From the NCBI GenBank assembly GCA_029783825.1, contig JAREIK010002961.1:117918-181917 (forward strand): DNA of 64,000 nt, given 5' to 3'. Positions within the stretch are counted from its first letter, which is position 1; every line of letters starts with the position of its first letter. This DNA is from Sapria himalayana. Taxonomy: Eukaryota; Streptophyta; Magnoliopsida; Malpighiales; Rafflesiaceae. The notes below the pieces were generated by a model, which was not told the DNA's origin, searched no databases, and worked only from the letters and a program-made list of their open reading frames with translations. Positions 1 through 13,000 of this stretch are shown one piece after another. Both the position numbers and the translations under genes were made by a program.

Positions 1-1056
1 ACAAAAATAAATTTTTTGTTATTTTATTTTTTATATAAAACCTATAAACTAATAAATGCCTAAACGCTTAAATCATTAATCTCTTAAACCGCAAAACCAC
101 AAAAGCCTTAAATACTTAAACATTTAAACCATCTTTAAAGGTTTAAGTATTTATAATTAATATATAAATATCTATCAATAAATAATAGTTTATTAATTTA
201 TTTTTTAATCATTATTATATTTATATTTAGTTTATTAATATCTATCAATAAAATTGTTTATTTTTAATTTACATGATATATATTTATTAAGTTTATTATA
301 ACTAAATATTGTATTCACATTTGAAAAAAATTTAAAAATTTTTATATTTATAAAGGTTATAACCTTCAAAATTAATAAAAAATTTGAAAAATAATTTTTT
401 TGTTATTTCATTATTTAAATTAAACATATAAACTACTAAATGCCTAAACACTTAAATCACTAAACTCCTAAATACTTAAACCATTAAACCAGTATACCCT
501 AAATAATTAATCATAAATCAAATTTTTATTTGTATTCATTATAATTTTAATATTCATTTAAATTATTTATTAGTTTATTTTTATAGAAATATTAATTGCA
601 AAATAAAATTATGAATGAGACAAATATAATATAAATAATTTATCTTCACCAAAAAAATTTATAAGCTTATAAAAAGAATCAAAAATTTAAAAATAAAAAA
701 ATATTATTTAGTAATATATTTTACTTTGATAATGAATCGTTTTAGGTTTTGCAAATATATTTTAATTAATATCTATCTTATTAATAATAGTTTATTAATC
801 TATTTTAATGATTAGTATTATAATATCGATCAATAAACTTATTTATATTGAATTTACATGATATTTAATTTTTATGATTATTATAATTAAATATTGTATT
901 AACATTTGAAAAAAAATTAAAAAATATAATATTTTATATGATTATAACCTTGAAAATGATAAAAAATCATAAAAATAATTTTTAGTTATTTAATTATTTA
1001 AATAAAACCTATAAACCACAAAATACCTAAATACTCAAATTACTAATCTCCTAAAC
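1..1056 (+). repeat. Forward satellite array, monomers F-G-H
   Basis: Three monomers of the AT-rich satellite lie here, with 8-bp blocks near 35-160 (type F), 420-530 (G) and 1005-1056 (H, interrupted by element X). Forward orientation is shown by CTAAA-type blocks such as ACTAAATGCCTAAAC on the + strand. The F monomer holds a rearranged block at 109-160 in which TAAATACTTAAAC is followed about 20 bases later by its reverse complement. The same F-G-H order precedes element X at 32.8-33.9 kb and 43.0-44.1 kb, and follows it in mirror image at 47.4-48.6 kb. The left end is cut by the window edge. No gene is visible. Confidence 0.85.
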
Positions 1057-2295
1057 CCTGATACTGCTACAGCACACACACATGGCGATGGATCGTAGTA
1101 CACACATGCACATATTCTTGTCCATTTTGGTGTAGCATTTAGAGGGGCCAGCAAGTCCTGGAAGCAGCCATAAGTATAGGCCACCAGCTTGTAGAGGGCC
1201 CCACGAGCAAGCTGGGATGATAACATTCAGACAACTGACGAAACCGAGCAAAGTGGTCTTGAGTAAACCTAGGAGTAGCTAGTAGTGGGTCCCACTAGCA
1301 CTATCAGGCAGCATAGAGCGCCACCCAACCGTCTCCCAACAGGAGTAGTGGGTAATCCATGATTAATTGGAGAGTCAACAAAATCCAAAGCATCACCAAG
1401 CAGGGCCAGTAAGCAATGGAGTCCAGACTAGCCACACGAGAGCGAAAGATTCAAACTTGTAGTTTATGTTTGTAGTCTTATTTGTATTTCGGACTTTGTA
1501 TGCACCATGTACTTGTATAGACGGATCATGACATACTCACACACACAATCTTGTCTGTTCTCTATGTAGCATGCAATGGGGGCAATTGGACCCATGAGTA
1601 TCTCCAAGTGGGGCCCACTAATGCATTTTGTAAATACATATTAGGCGATGCTACACTTCCGGGAGCAGAAGACCCATCTTTATAGCATTTTTTAATCTTA
1701 CTTGTATTCTAGCTTGGTTGTACGCGTAGATAATTAGACTATGAGATGGACCCCATCACACATGCACACTGATGCATGCAAATTTTTTGTTATTTTGTCG
1801 GTGCAACATACAGCCACTTCTTGGAGCTCGAGGATGAAGCATTCTAACCCAAGAGATACTCTTTTGAGGATCATTGGTGCAAAAGAATGTGGAATTCATA
1901 TGTGAGAATGAATTGACAAAGTGCCGTAGATATGGACTTATGGATTTATGGGCATTCAGTTTTACATGTATTACATTGCATAGCAATGACATAGGCAAAC
2001 GGTTGATGCTTCATGTCACACACATGCACAATCTTATATTTGTATAGTTTTAATATGGTTCATCAGTCATGGTTCCACAAAAGGCTTGGACATATCCGAA
2101 TGGAAAGGATGTAGTGCTCATAATGACTCAATACCAACTCTGAATTTCAGGATTGCCAGGTGATTTTAGTTGTATTCGTATGCTTGGAATTATTAGGCAT
2201 TATGTTTTTTATGTATTTTATGCATATGATCATTAAGTTGCATAGGATTTGGTGAGCGGGCCTAAATTAGTCAGCTTTTTAGACTCTTGTAAGTA

Positions 2296-2338
2296 GTTTG
2301 CCTAAATGATAAATAATGTGTGTATTTTCAAAAAAAAA
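2296..2338 (+). promoter_or_regulatory. Poly(A)-signal-like motif and A-tract ending X module 1
   Basis: The sequence GATAAATAATGTGTGTATTTT is followed directly by a run of nine A. In the other copies the motif reads AATAAAGT (near 35158 and 45368), a canonical AATAAA about 15 bases upstream of an A-rich tract. This arrangement is typical of the 3' end of a retrotransposed polyadenylated RNA, which makes + the probable sense strand of module 1. That reading is inference; no reverse transcriptase remnant was seen. Confidence 0.4.
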
Positions 2339-2430
2339 CCCATAACCCCTAAACTTAAAATCCTAAACCTTAAAACATAAACTATAACCCTAATCCATAA
2401 TCCCTAAATCCTAAATCTCATGTTTTGCTC
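2338..2430 (+). repeat. Degenerate telomere-like block inside element X
   Basis: About 90 bp of short CCTAAA/CCATAA variants, for example ATAACCCTAATCCATAATCC, follow the A-tract directly. They resemble the plant telomere unit CCCTAAA, but no run of perfect units is present, so this is not an active telomere array. The same block occurs in copy B (reverse, near 28050-28135), C (near 35196-35270), D (near 45405-45485) and E (reverse, near 46050-46135). Confidence 0.7.
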
Positions 2431-2529
2431 TTTTATAATCCAATGAATAAGTGTTAAATTTAAATTGTTATTCACAACTTTTAGGAATGTCACAAATTTA
2501 ACTTTTTGTAATGTAACACAAAGTCATGA

Positions 2530-2835
2530 CTCAAGGGGTGAGTTATGGATTCAGTCTTTTTCTTGCTTTAGATTATTGTAGCATTAGCAATGGTCATGAT
2601 CGTATATTTTGTCTCTAGAACACAAAATCATATCGATGAGAAAAGGCCATAACTTGTGTCTCTCTTTTGAACATATTGTTATGGCACTAAGAATGATCAT
2701 GAATACATATTTAATCACAATAATACTGGGTCACAGTATTGGATATGACCATAGCTTGTGCATTTTATCTTTATATTACAAAGTCATAGCACTAGGAATG
2801 ATTGTAACTTTGGACATTCCTCAAGAGCAAAAATC
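2530..2835 (+). repeat. Degenerate ~105-bp tandem triplication in element X
   Basis: Three related segments begin GCATTAGCAATGGTCATGAT (2581), GCACTAAGAATGATCATGAA (2684) and GCACTAGGAATGATTGTAAC (2789), spaced 103 and 105 bases apart. A second motif pair, CCATAACTTGTG (near 2648) and CCATAGCTTGTG (near 2750), keeps the same spacing. The repeat therefore predates the amplification of X, since it is present in the other copies too. A short ORF over this stretch is open only by chance. Confidence 0.65.
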
Positions 2836-4080
2836 ATGACCCTAGAAATAGTTAAAGCTCGAGTACTACTCTTTATAACTCTCTATAGCTAAAATTCTTG
2901 GGATTGGAAATATCACTATGGTTTTTTCCTTTGATTTGTGACCTCAAGTGTCAATATACAAGACTAATATTTTGAGCAATGATTTAAACCTTTTATACAT
3001 TTGAAAATGATTAATTTACACTTTTTTGGGTATTGTGAGCTTGTATACATAACTCATTTAATATAAAAAGAAAGAAATTATACTTTTCATATCTATGAGG
3101 ATATTAAAAGGGGGCTTAGACATGCCAATAAAATAAATTTTTTGATTCTTGATTGAAAGAGAGTCCATACTTCTTGCCCTGCTAAATCCGCACTGGGATA
3201 GTTTGTTCTAATAGACTACAAGGTGGTTATTTTTTTAGAGGTGAACTATGTTTTAAATAAATTGCTTTGAGTGTGTGCATGAGAGATATTTTAGAAGAAA
3301 ATACAATAATCAATACAAATAGCATCCTCAACAACCAGCTATTTCAACACATAGGGGTACAACATTGGTTTAGTCTGTTAGCGTACATGAGTCAAATTAC
3401 CTTTGATAGCCCAGTGATTCAACATCAAATATGATGAGTCATAATAGAGATAAAGTAAAAGCTCCTATTATTTTGGTTAGAGCTTTAGTAAACATTCTAG
3501 AGTTGAGAGAGGAATAAAATAAATTATTTTAATTATTCAGTATAATTTAAATTTTTATTTTATTTATTTATCATTTTATTTTTATAGAAATATTAATTAC
3601 AAAATAAATTTTTAGTGAGAGGGATCTATTTTAAATTAAACCAGTATATTTTAAATAATAAAGAATGATTCTATTTTTTTTTTCATTTTAATTTTAAATT
3701 TTCAAATTTAATTAATTATTTGTTTATTTTTATATACATATTAATTACAAAATAAATTATGAATTAGACAATCATAATTTATATAAATTATTTTTCATCA
3801 AAAAAAATATAGATAAACTTATTAAAAGAAAAAAAAATTAAAAACAAAAAATTATTATATATTAATATAATTTGCTTTGCTTCTGAATCATTATTGGTTT
3901 TGTAATTATATTTTAATTGATATCTATCTTATTAATAATAGATTATTAAGTTATTTTTTCATCATTATTAGAATCTTTATCAATAAAAATGTTTATATTG
4001 AATTTATATGATATATAAATATAATGATTATTATAACTAAATATTGTATTCACTTTTAAAAAAAATTTTAAAATTATTAT

Positions 4081-4108
4081 ATTTTCAAAGGTTATAACCT
4101 TTGAAAAT
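4081..4108. repeat. 28-bp perfect palindrome, satellite hallmark
   Basis: The half-site ATTTTCAAAGGTTA is followed by its exact reverse complement, with no spacer. One copy, perfect or nearly so, lies about 60-100 bases before the 8-bp block of almost every monomer; other perfect examples are 13371-13398, 15318-15345 and 63201-63228. It is the best landmark for counting monomers. A role in protein binding, nucleosome placement or cruciform formation is possible but not shown by sequence alone. Confidence 0.9.
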
Positions 4109-7100
4109 GTGAAAAAATAAAAAGAATAAATTTTTTGTTATTTCATTTTTTAAATGAAAACTATAGAACATTAAATGCTTACTTAGTTAAATCAGTAAGC
4201 TCGTAAATCCCGAAACCCCTGAATACATAAACCTTTTAACACTTATATACTACTTTATAAATAATAAATCTCATTTTTATTTCTATTTATTATAATTTTA
4301 AATATTAATTTTAATTATTTATAGTTTAATTTTTTAGAAAAATTAATTACAAAATAAATTTCGAGTGAGACAAATTTTATTTAAAAATATAAGCTTATAA
4401 AAATAAGGAAAATTTTAAAAATTAAATATTATTATTTAGTAATATATTTTCATTTGATTTTGAATAATTTTGTGTTATTTAAATATATTTTAATTAATAT
4501 TAAAATTATTAATAATAGTTTATTAATTTAATTTTTGATCATTATTATAATATCTATCATTAAAATTATTTATATTGAATTTATATGATATATAATTAGT
4601 AAGATTAATATAATTATATATGGTATTCACATTTCAAAAAATTTTAAAAATTATTTTATTTTCAAAGGTTATAAACTTTGAAAATCAGAAAAAATCAAAA
4701 ATAGAATTTTAAATTTGTATTATATAAATAAAACCTATAAACCACTATAATCAAACCATTAAACCAGCATACCATATATAATAAATCATAAATCTCATTT
4801 TAATTTGTATTGATTATAATTTTAAATTTTCATTTTAATTATTTATTAGTTTATTTTTTATAGAAATATTAATCACAAAATAAATAATGAGTGACACAAA
4901 TATAATTTTAATAATTTATTTATAATCAAAAAAAAATAAACTTATATAAAAAAATAAAAATTTAAAAACAAAAAATTATTATTTTGTAATATATTTTACT
5001 TTGATTTTGAATCATTATATATAGGTTTTGAAATTATATTTTAATTGTGATCAATCTTATTAATAATAGTTTATTAATTTATTATTTTTCATTTTTATAA
5101 TATCGAACTATAAAATTACTTATATTCAATTAAAATGACTTATAATTATTAAGTTATTATAACTAAATATTATATTTACATTTGAAAAAAATTTAAAAAT
5201 TATTATATTTTCAAAGGTTATAACCTTCAAAAATGATAAAAAATCACAAAATAATCTTTTTATTATTTTATTATTTAAATAAAACTTACAAACCACTAAA
5301 TGACTAAATATTTAAATCTCTAGGCTCCTAAACCCCAAAACCCCCTAAATACTTAAATCATTAAACCTATATAACCTAAATAATAAATAATAAATCTTAT
5401 TTTTATTTGTATTCATTATAAATTTAAATATTCATTTTAAATATTTTTAGTTTATTTTTATAGAAATATTAATTACAAAATAAATGAGTGATACATATAT
5501 AATTAAAATAATTATTTTTTATGAAAAAAAAATAAGCTTATAAAAATAAACAAAATTTCAATTTTATTTAGTAATATAATTTACTTTGATTTTGAATTAT
5601 TTTGGGTTCTGCAAATATATTTTAATTAATATCTATCTTATTAATAATAGTTTATTAATTTATTTTTGATCATTATTATAATATATATTAATACATTTTT
5701 TTTATATTGAATCTACGACAAATATAATTATTATGATAATTATAACTAAGTATTGTATTCATATTTTAGAACTATTAAAAAATTATTATATTTTTAAAGG
5801 TTATAATCATTGAAAATCATCAAAATTCATTAAAATAAATTTATTGTTATTTCATTGATAAAATAAAACCTATAAACAAGAAAATGTGTAAACATATAAA
5901 TCAATAAACTCTTTAACACCAAAACCACAAGAAACTTAAACAATTAAATAGTTATACCCTAAATAATAAATCAAAAATCTCTTTTTTTAGTATTCATTAT
6001 AATTTTAAATATACATTTTAATAATTTATTAATTTAATTTTATAGAAATATAAATTATAAAATAAATTATTAGCGAGACAAATATAATTTAAATAATTTA
6101 TTTTTCATCAAAAAATATATAGGCTTATAAATGGATACAAAAATTTAAAAATTTAAAATTAATATTTAGTAAAATATTTCACTTTGATTTTGAGTACATT
6201 TTAGGTTTTTCAAATATATTTTAAACAATATTTATCTTATTAATAATTGGTTATTACTTTTTTATGATCATTATTATAATAAATATCAATAAAATTGTTT
6301 ATATTGAATTTATATGATATATAATTATTATGATTATTATAACTTCATATTGCATTCACTTTTCAAAAAAATTTAAATATTATTATATTTTCAAAGGTTA
6401 TAACCTTCAAAAATGAAAAAAAATAACAAAAATAAATTTTTTGTTATTTTATTTTTTATATAAAACCTATAAACCACTAAATGACTAAATACTAAAATGA
6501 CTAAACTCCTAAACCCCGAAGCCCATAATACTTAAAACATTAAATTTGTATAGTCTAAATAAAAAATATAAATCTCAGTTTTATTAATTTCATTATAATT
6601 TTAAATATTCATTTTAATTATTTATCTGTTTATTTTTATAGAAATATAAATTACAAAATAAATTATTAGCGCTACATATATAATTTAATTAATTTTTTTT
6701 TCCTCAAAAAAATGCTTATAAAAAGAGGCACAATTTTAAAAATACAAAATTATTATTTAATAATATATGTTATTTTGATTTTGAATCATTTTAGATTATA
6801 CAATTATATTTTAATATGAATCATTTTTATAAATACAAATTTATTAATTTATTTATTGATCATTATTTTAATATGTATTAATAAAATTATTTATTTTGAG
6901 TTTGTATTATATAAAATTAAAATTATTATATTTTCAATGGTTACAACCTTCAAAATTTTAAAAAATCAAAAAATTAAATTTTTTGTTTTTTTATTCGTTA
7001 AATAAAAACTATAAATCACTAAAGGTCTAAACAATTAAATCACTAAACTCCTAAACCACAAAACACCTAAATACTTAAACCATTAAACCAGTATATCCTG

Positions 7101-7589
7101 AATACTAAATAATAAATTTCAATTTTATTTGTAATCATAATAATTTTAAATATTTATTTTAATTATTTAGTAGTTTATTATCATAGAATTATAAATTACA
7201 AAATAAATTATGAGTAAGACAAATATAATTTAAATAATTATTATTAATAACAAAAATATAAACTTATAAAAAAAGCAAAACATTAAAAAAATTATTATTT
7301 AGTAATATATTTTACTTTGATTTGTATAAATTTAGATTTTGCAAATACTTTTTTAATAATAACTATTTTATTAATAATAGTTTATTAATTTATTTTTTGA
7401 TCATAATTATAATATCTTGCAATATAATTATTTATATTGAATTTAAATGAATTATAATTATGAAGATTATTATAAATAAATATTATATTTACATTTGAAA
7501 AAAATTTAAAAAATATTATATTTTCAAAGGATATAATCTTCAAAAATTAAAAAAAATAATAAAAATAAATTTTTTGCTATATCATTGTT

Positions 7590-7760
7590 TAAATAAAACT
7601 TATAAACTACTAAATGCCTAAACACTTAAACATCTAAACTCCTAAACACAAAAGCCCCTAAATACTTAAACCTTTAATCTCGTAAACCTTAAATATAATT
7701 TAAATAATTTATTAAAATATTAATTACAAAATAAATTATGAGTGATACAAGTATAATTTA
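7590..7760 (+). repeat. Type P short monomer
   Basis: The 8-bp block ends in a CTTAAATATAATTTAAATAA-like sequence and passes at once into ATTAATTACAAAATAAATTA, so the AT-rich stretch that normally follows a block is missing. The same structure is seen at 12910 and 31620 on +, and in reverse near 18290, 22450, 52610, 55680 and 61335. It is a second deletion variant fixed in the higher-order unit. Confidence 0.65.
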
Positions 7761-8334
7761 AATAATTTATTTTTCATCAAAAAAAATGTAAGCATATAAA
7801 AAGAAGCAAAAACTAAAAAAAAAAATTTTTCTTTAGTAATAAATTTTACTTGGATTTTGAATAAATTTTGGTTTTGCAATTATATTTTAATTTATATCCA
7901 TAATAATATAAGAACATATTAATTTATTTTTTGATGATGGATATAATATTTATCAATAAAATTGTTTATATTTAGTTTATATTATATATAATTATAATTA
8001 TTATTATTACTAAATATTGTATTCACATTTTTAAAAAATTTTAAAATTATTATATTGTCAAAGTTTATAATCTTTGAACATGTGAAAAAATATCAATAAT
8101 AATTTTTTTATTATTTTATTGTTTAAATAAAACCAATAAATCACTAAATGCCTAAAAACATAAATCGCTAAAGTCCTAAATGACAAAACATCTAAATAAT
8201 TAAAATATTAAACTGGTAAAGATTAATAATAATTAATAAATCTCATTTTAATTTTATTCATTATAATTTAATATTTTTATTTTAATTATTTATCAGTTTA
8301 TTTTTATAGAAATATTAATTATAAAATAAATTAT

Positions 8335-8400
8335 TTGTGAGACAGATATAATTTAAATTAAATTTGTATACCATAAATAATAAAAAATAAATCTCATTTT
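8335..8400 (+). repeat. T1s truncated-monomer junction
   Basis: After GACAGATATAATTTAAATT the sequence jumps directly to the late part of an 8-bp block (TACCATAAATAATAAA), skipping roughly 400 bases of a normal monomer, including the palindrome. The same junction occurs near 3630, 14880, 32370 and 36690 on + and, in reverse, near 17625, 25470, 26835, 48960, 50320, 55020, 59525 and 63670. Its repeated identical breakpoint shows one deletion spread by amplification. Confidence 0.75.
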
Positions 8401-10049
8401 TTGATTATAATTTTAAATATTCATTTTAATTATTTATTTGTTTATTTTTATATAAATATTAATTAAAAAATAAATTATGAGTTAGACAATTATAATTTAT
8501 ATAAATTATTTTTCATTAAAAAATATAGATAAACTTATTAAAAGAAAAAAAAATTAAAAACAAAAAATTATTATATAATAATATAATTTGCTATGCTTCT
8601 GAATCATTATTAGTTTTGTAATTATATTTTAATTGATATCTATCTTATTAATAATAGATTATTAATTTATTTTTTGATCATTATTAGAATATTTATCAAT
8701 AAAATTGTTTATATTGAATTTATATGATATTTAAATATAATGATTATTATAACTAAATATTGAATTCACTTTTGAAAAAAATATTAAAATTATTATATTT
8801 TCAAAGATTATAACCTTTGAAAATGTGAAAAAATAAAAAAAATATTCTTTTTTGGTATTTCATTGTTTAAATAAAACCTATAAACCACTAAATGCCTAAA
8901 CACTTAATTCGATAACTCCTAAATCTCTAAAACCCTAAATAATAAATAATAATCATTTTAAACCAGTAACCCTAAATAATAAATAATAAATCTCAATATT
9001 ATTTTTTTCATAATAATTTTAATTATATATTTGTTTATTTTTATATAAATATTAATTACAAAATAAATTATGAGTTAGACAAATATAATTTATATAAATT
9101 ATTTTTCGTCGAAAAATATAGATAAACTTATAAAAAGAATAAAAAATTTAAAAACTAAAATTTATTATATAGTAATATATTTTCCTCTCCTTCTAAATCA
9201 TTTTAGATTTTGTAATTATATTCTAATTGATATCTTTCTTATTAATAATTCTTTATTAATTTATTTTTTGATCATTATTAGAATATTTATCAATATAATT
9301 GTTTATATTGAATTTATATGATATTTAAATATAATGATTATTATAACTAAATATTGAATTTTCTTTTGAAAAAAATTTAAAAATATTATATTTTCAAGGT
9401 TATAACCTTTGGAAATATGAAAAAATAATAAAAATAAAGTTTATTTTATTTTATTTTTAAATAAAACCTATAAACCACTAAATGCATACACAGTTATATC
9501 AGAAACTCTTAAACCCCGTAATACCTAAATACACAAACCATTAGACCTGCTATATACAACTTAATAAATTGAATTTTATTTCAATTTATTATTATTTTAA
9601 ATATTCATTTTAATTATTTATTAGTTTATTTTTAGAGAATTTTTTTTACAGAATTAATTATGAGTGCGACACATAATTTAAATAATTTATTTTTAATCAA
9701 AAAATATATATACACTTATAAAAGAAGTAAAAATTTAAAAATTAAAAAATATTATCCAGTGATATATTTTACTTTAATTTTGAATCATTTTGGGTTTTGT
9801 AAATATTTTATAATTAATATCTATGTTATTATTAATAGTTTATTAATTTTATTTTTTATCATTATTAAAATATCTATCAATAAAATTATTTATATTGAAT
9901 TTATATCATATATAATTATTAATATTATTATAACTAAATATTTATATTCACTTTTCAAGAAATTTTAATTATTAATTTATTTTTAATGGTTATAACCTTT
10001 GAAAATCAGAAAAAATTTAAAAAAAAGAAGTTTTTATTTTTATTATATA

Positions 10050-13000
10050 AATAAAATCTATAAACCACTAAATGCCTAAAAACATAAATTGATAAACTCC
10101 TAAACGACAAAAATTCTAAATAATCAAACCATTAAACCAGTATACCACATATAATAAATTATAAATCTGATTTTAATTTGTATTCATATTAATTTTATAT
10201 ATTCGTTTTAATTATTTATTAGTTTATTTTTTATAGAAATATTAATTACAAATAAATAATGAGTTAGACAAATATAATTTTAATAATTTTTTTTAATCAA
10301 AAAAAATATAAACTTATAAAAAGATGTAAAAATTTAAAAAAAAATAATTATTTAGTAATATATTTTACTTTAATTTTGTATCATTATATAGTGGTTTTCC
10401 AATTATATTTCAATTGTTATCAATCTTATTAATAAAAGTTTATTAATTTTATTATTTGATCATTTTTAGAATATATAACAATAAAATTACTTATATTCAA
10501 TTTAAATGTCTTATAATTATTAAAATTATATTATGATTTAAATAAAACTTATAAACCACTAAATGCCTAAACATATAAATCTCTAGACACCTAAACCCCA
10601 AAACCCCCTAAATACTTAAACCATCAAACCTATATAACCTAAATAATAAATAATAAATCTCATTTTTATTTGTATTCATTATAATTTTAAATATTCATTT
10701 TAATTATTTTTTAATTATTTTTATAGTAATATTAATTACAAATTAAATAATGAGTGAGACATATAATTTAAATAAATTATTATTTATGAAAAAAAATAAG
10801 CTTATAAATATAAACAAAATTTTAAAAATTTAAAATTTTTTTAGTAATATAATATTCTTTTATTTTGAATTATTTTGGTTTCTGCAAATATATTTTAATT
10901 AATATCTATCTTATTAATAATAGTTAATTATTTTATTTTTTGATCATTATAATAAATTATATTAATACATTTTTTTATATTGAATTTACAACAAATATAA
11001 TTTTTAAGATTATTATAACTAAGTATTGTATTCACATTTTATAACTATTAAAAAATTATTATATTTTAAAGGTTATAACATTGGAAAATCACGAAAATTC
11101 ATAAAAATAACATTTTTGTTATTTCTTTTATTAAATAAAACCTATAAACACCTAAATGTGCAAACATATAAATCAATAAACTCATTAACCCCAAAACAAC
11201 AAAAAACTTAAACAATTAAATAGTTATACCCAAAATAATAAATCATAAATCTCATTTTTATTAGTATTCATTATAATCTTAAATACACAGTTTATTTATT
11301 TATTAGTTTATTTTTATAAAAATATAAATTAAAAAACAAATTATTAGTGATACAAATATAATTTAAATATTTTATTTTTCATCAAAAAATATATAGGCTT
11401 ATAAATAGATACAAAAATTTAAAATTAAAATTAATATTTCGTAAAATATTTCAATTTGATTTTGAATCATTTTAGATTTTTAAAATATATTTTAAACAAT
11501 ATTTATCTTATTAAGAATTATTTATTACTTTAATATGATCATTATTATAATATATATCAATAAAATAGTTTATATTGAATTTATATGATATATAATTTTA
11601 TGTTTATTATAACTTCATAGTATATTAGCTTTTCAAAAAAATTATAAATTATTATATTTTCAAAGGTTATAACATTAAAAAATTAGAAAAAATAACAAAA
11701 ATAAATTTTTGTTATTTTATTTTTTATATAAAACCTATAAACCACTAAATGACAATATTCTAAAATGGCTAAACTCTTATACCCTGAAGCCCATAAATAC
11801 TTAAAACATTAAATTAGTATAGTCCAAATAATAAAACATAAATCTAATTTTTATTAGTATTCATTATAATTTTAAATATTAACTTTAATTATTTATCAGT
11901 TTATTTTTATAGAAATATTAATTACAAAATAAATTATTAGTGCGACATATATAATTTAAATAATTTATTTTACATTAAAAAAATGCTGATAAAAAAAGGC
12001 AAATTTTTAAATATAAATAATTATTATTTAGTAATATAGCTTATTTTGATTTTGAATCATTTTAGATTTTACGATTATATTTTAATTTATATCATTCTTA
12101 TATATACTCGTTTATTAATTTATTTATTGATCATTGTATAATATTTATCAATAAAATTATTTATATTGAGTTTACATTATATATAATTATTAAGATTATT
12201 ATAACTAAATATTATATTCACATTAAAAAAAAATAAAAATTATTATATTTTCAAAGGCTATAACCTTCAAAAATTAAAAAAAATCAAAATATTAAATTTT
12301 TTTTTCATCCTTTAAATAAAAACAATAAATCACTAAAGGTCTAAACAATTAAATCACTAAACTCCTAAACTACAAAACACCTAAATACTTAAACCATTAA
12401 ACTTGTATATCCTGAATAATAAATAATAAATCTCAATTTTATTTGTATTCATTATAATTTTAAATATTCTTTTTATTATTTATTAATTTATTATTATAGA
12501 ATTATAAATTACATAATAAATTCTGAGTAAGACAAATATAATTTAAATAATTTATTTTTAATAACAAATATATAAACTTATAAAAAAAGCAAAACATTAA
12601 AAAAATTATTATTTAGTAATATATTTTACTTTGATTTGAATAAATTTAGATTTTACAAATACTTTTTAAATAATATCTATTTTATTAATAATAGTTTATT
12701 AATTTATTTTTTGATCATTATTATAATATCTAGCAATGTAATTATTTATATTGAATTTAAATGACTTATATTTATGAAGATTATTATAAATAAATATTAT
12801 ATTTACATTTGAAAAAAATTTAAAAATTATTATATTTTCAAAGGATATAACCTTCAAAGATTAGAAAAAATAAAAAAAATAAATTTTATGTTATATCATT
12901 GTTTAAATAAAACTTATAAACCACTAAATCCCTAAACATATAAATCTCTAAACTCCTAAATACAAAAGCCCCTAAATACTTAAACCTTTAAACTCATAAA

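Larger units (their letters stand above)
1057..3530 (+). mobile_element. Element X, copy A (unidentified ~2.5-kb repeat)
   Basis: This repeat is visibly less AT-rich than the satellite and is found five times in the window; this copy and 33903-36382 are the complete ones. It starts inside the 8-bp block of an H monomer (CTAAACCC then TGATACTGCTAC) and ends near GAATAAAATAAATTATTTTA, where satellite resumes with TTCAGTATAATTT. Three modules are visible. Module 1 (about 1057-2338) ends in an A-rich tract after an AATAA-like signal. Module 2 (about 2338-2430) is a degenerate telomere-like block. Module 3 (about 2430-3530) contains a degenerate 105-bp tandem triplication. No conserved ORF, LTR, terminal inverted repeat or target duplication was found. 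It may be a fragment of a retrotransposon plus flanking DNA captured once. The repeat itself is certain; its class is not known. Confidence 0.75.
4730..10049 (+). repeat. Higher-order repeat unit 1 (K-L-M-N-O-P-T1-T1s-Q-T2)
   Basis: This unit begins at the K monomer block and runs to the next K block. Each type is recognisable from its block: L contains CTAAACCCCAAAACCCCC-like sequence, M has CAAACATATAAATCAATAAAC, N has CCGAAGCCCATAA, O has AAGGTCTAAACAATTAAATC, and T2 has CCCCGTAATACC. The K block here is shortened compared with the copies at 10050 and 37805. The assignment is by eye; a dot plot would refine the limits. Confidence 0.75.

Noticed and set aside
2338..2430. Possible true interstitial telomere array
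   Set aside because: Units vary in length and sequence, with no consecutive perfect CCCTAAA units.
1057..3530. Element X as an LTR retrotransposon or solo LTR
   Set aside because: I found no TG...CA ends, no short target duplication and no primer-binding or polypurine site.
9660..9968. 102-codon open frame on +, rich in Ile, Asn, Tyr, Lys
   Set aside because: It lies wholly in a T2-type satellite monomer and has only the composition of AT-rich DNA. Similar frames in other monomers start and stop at different places.
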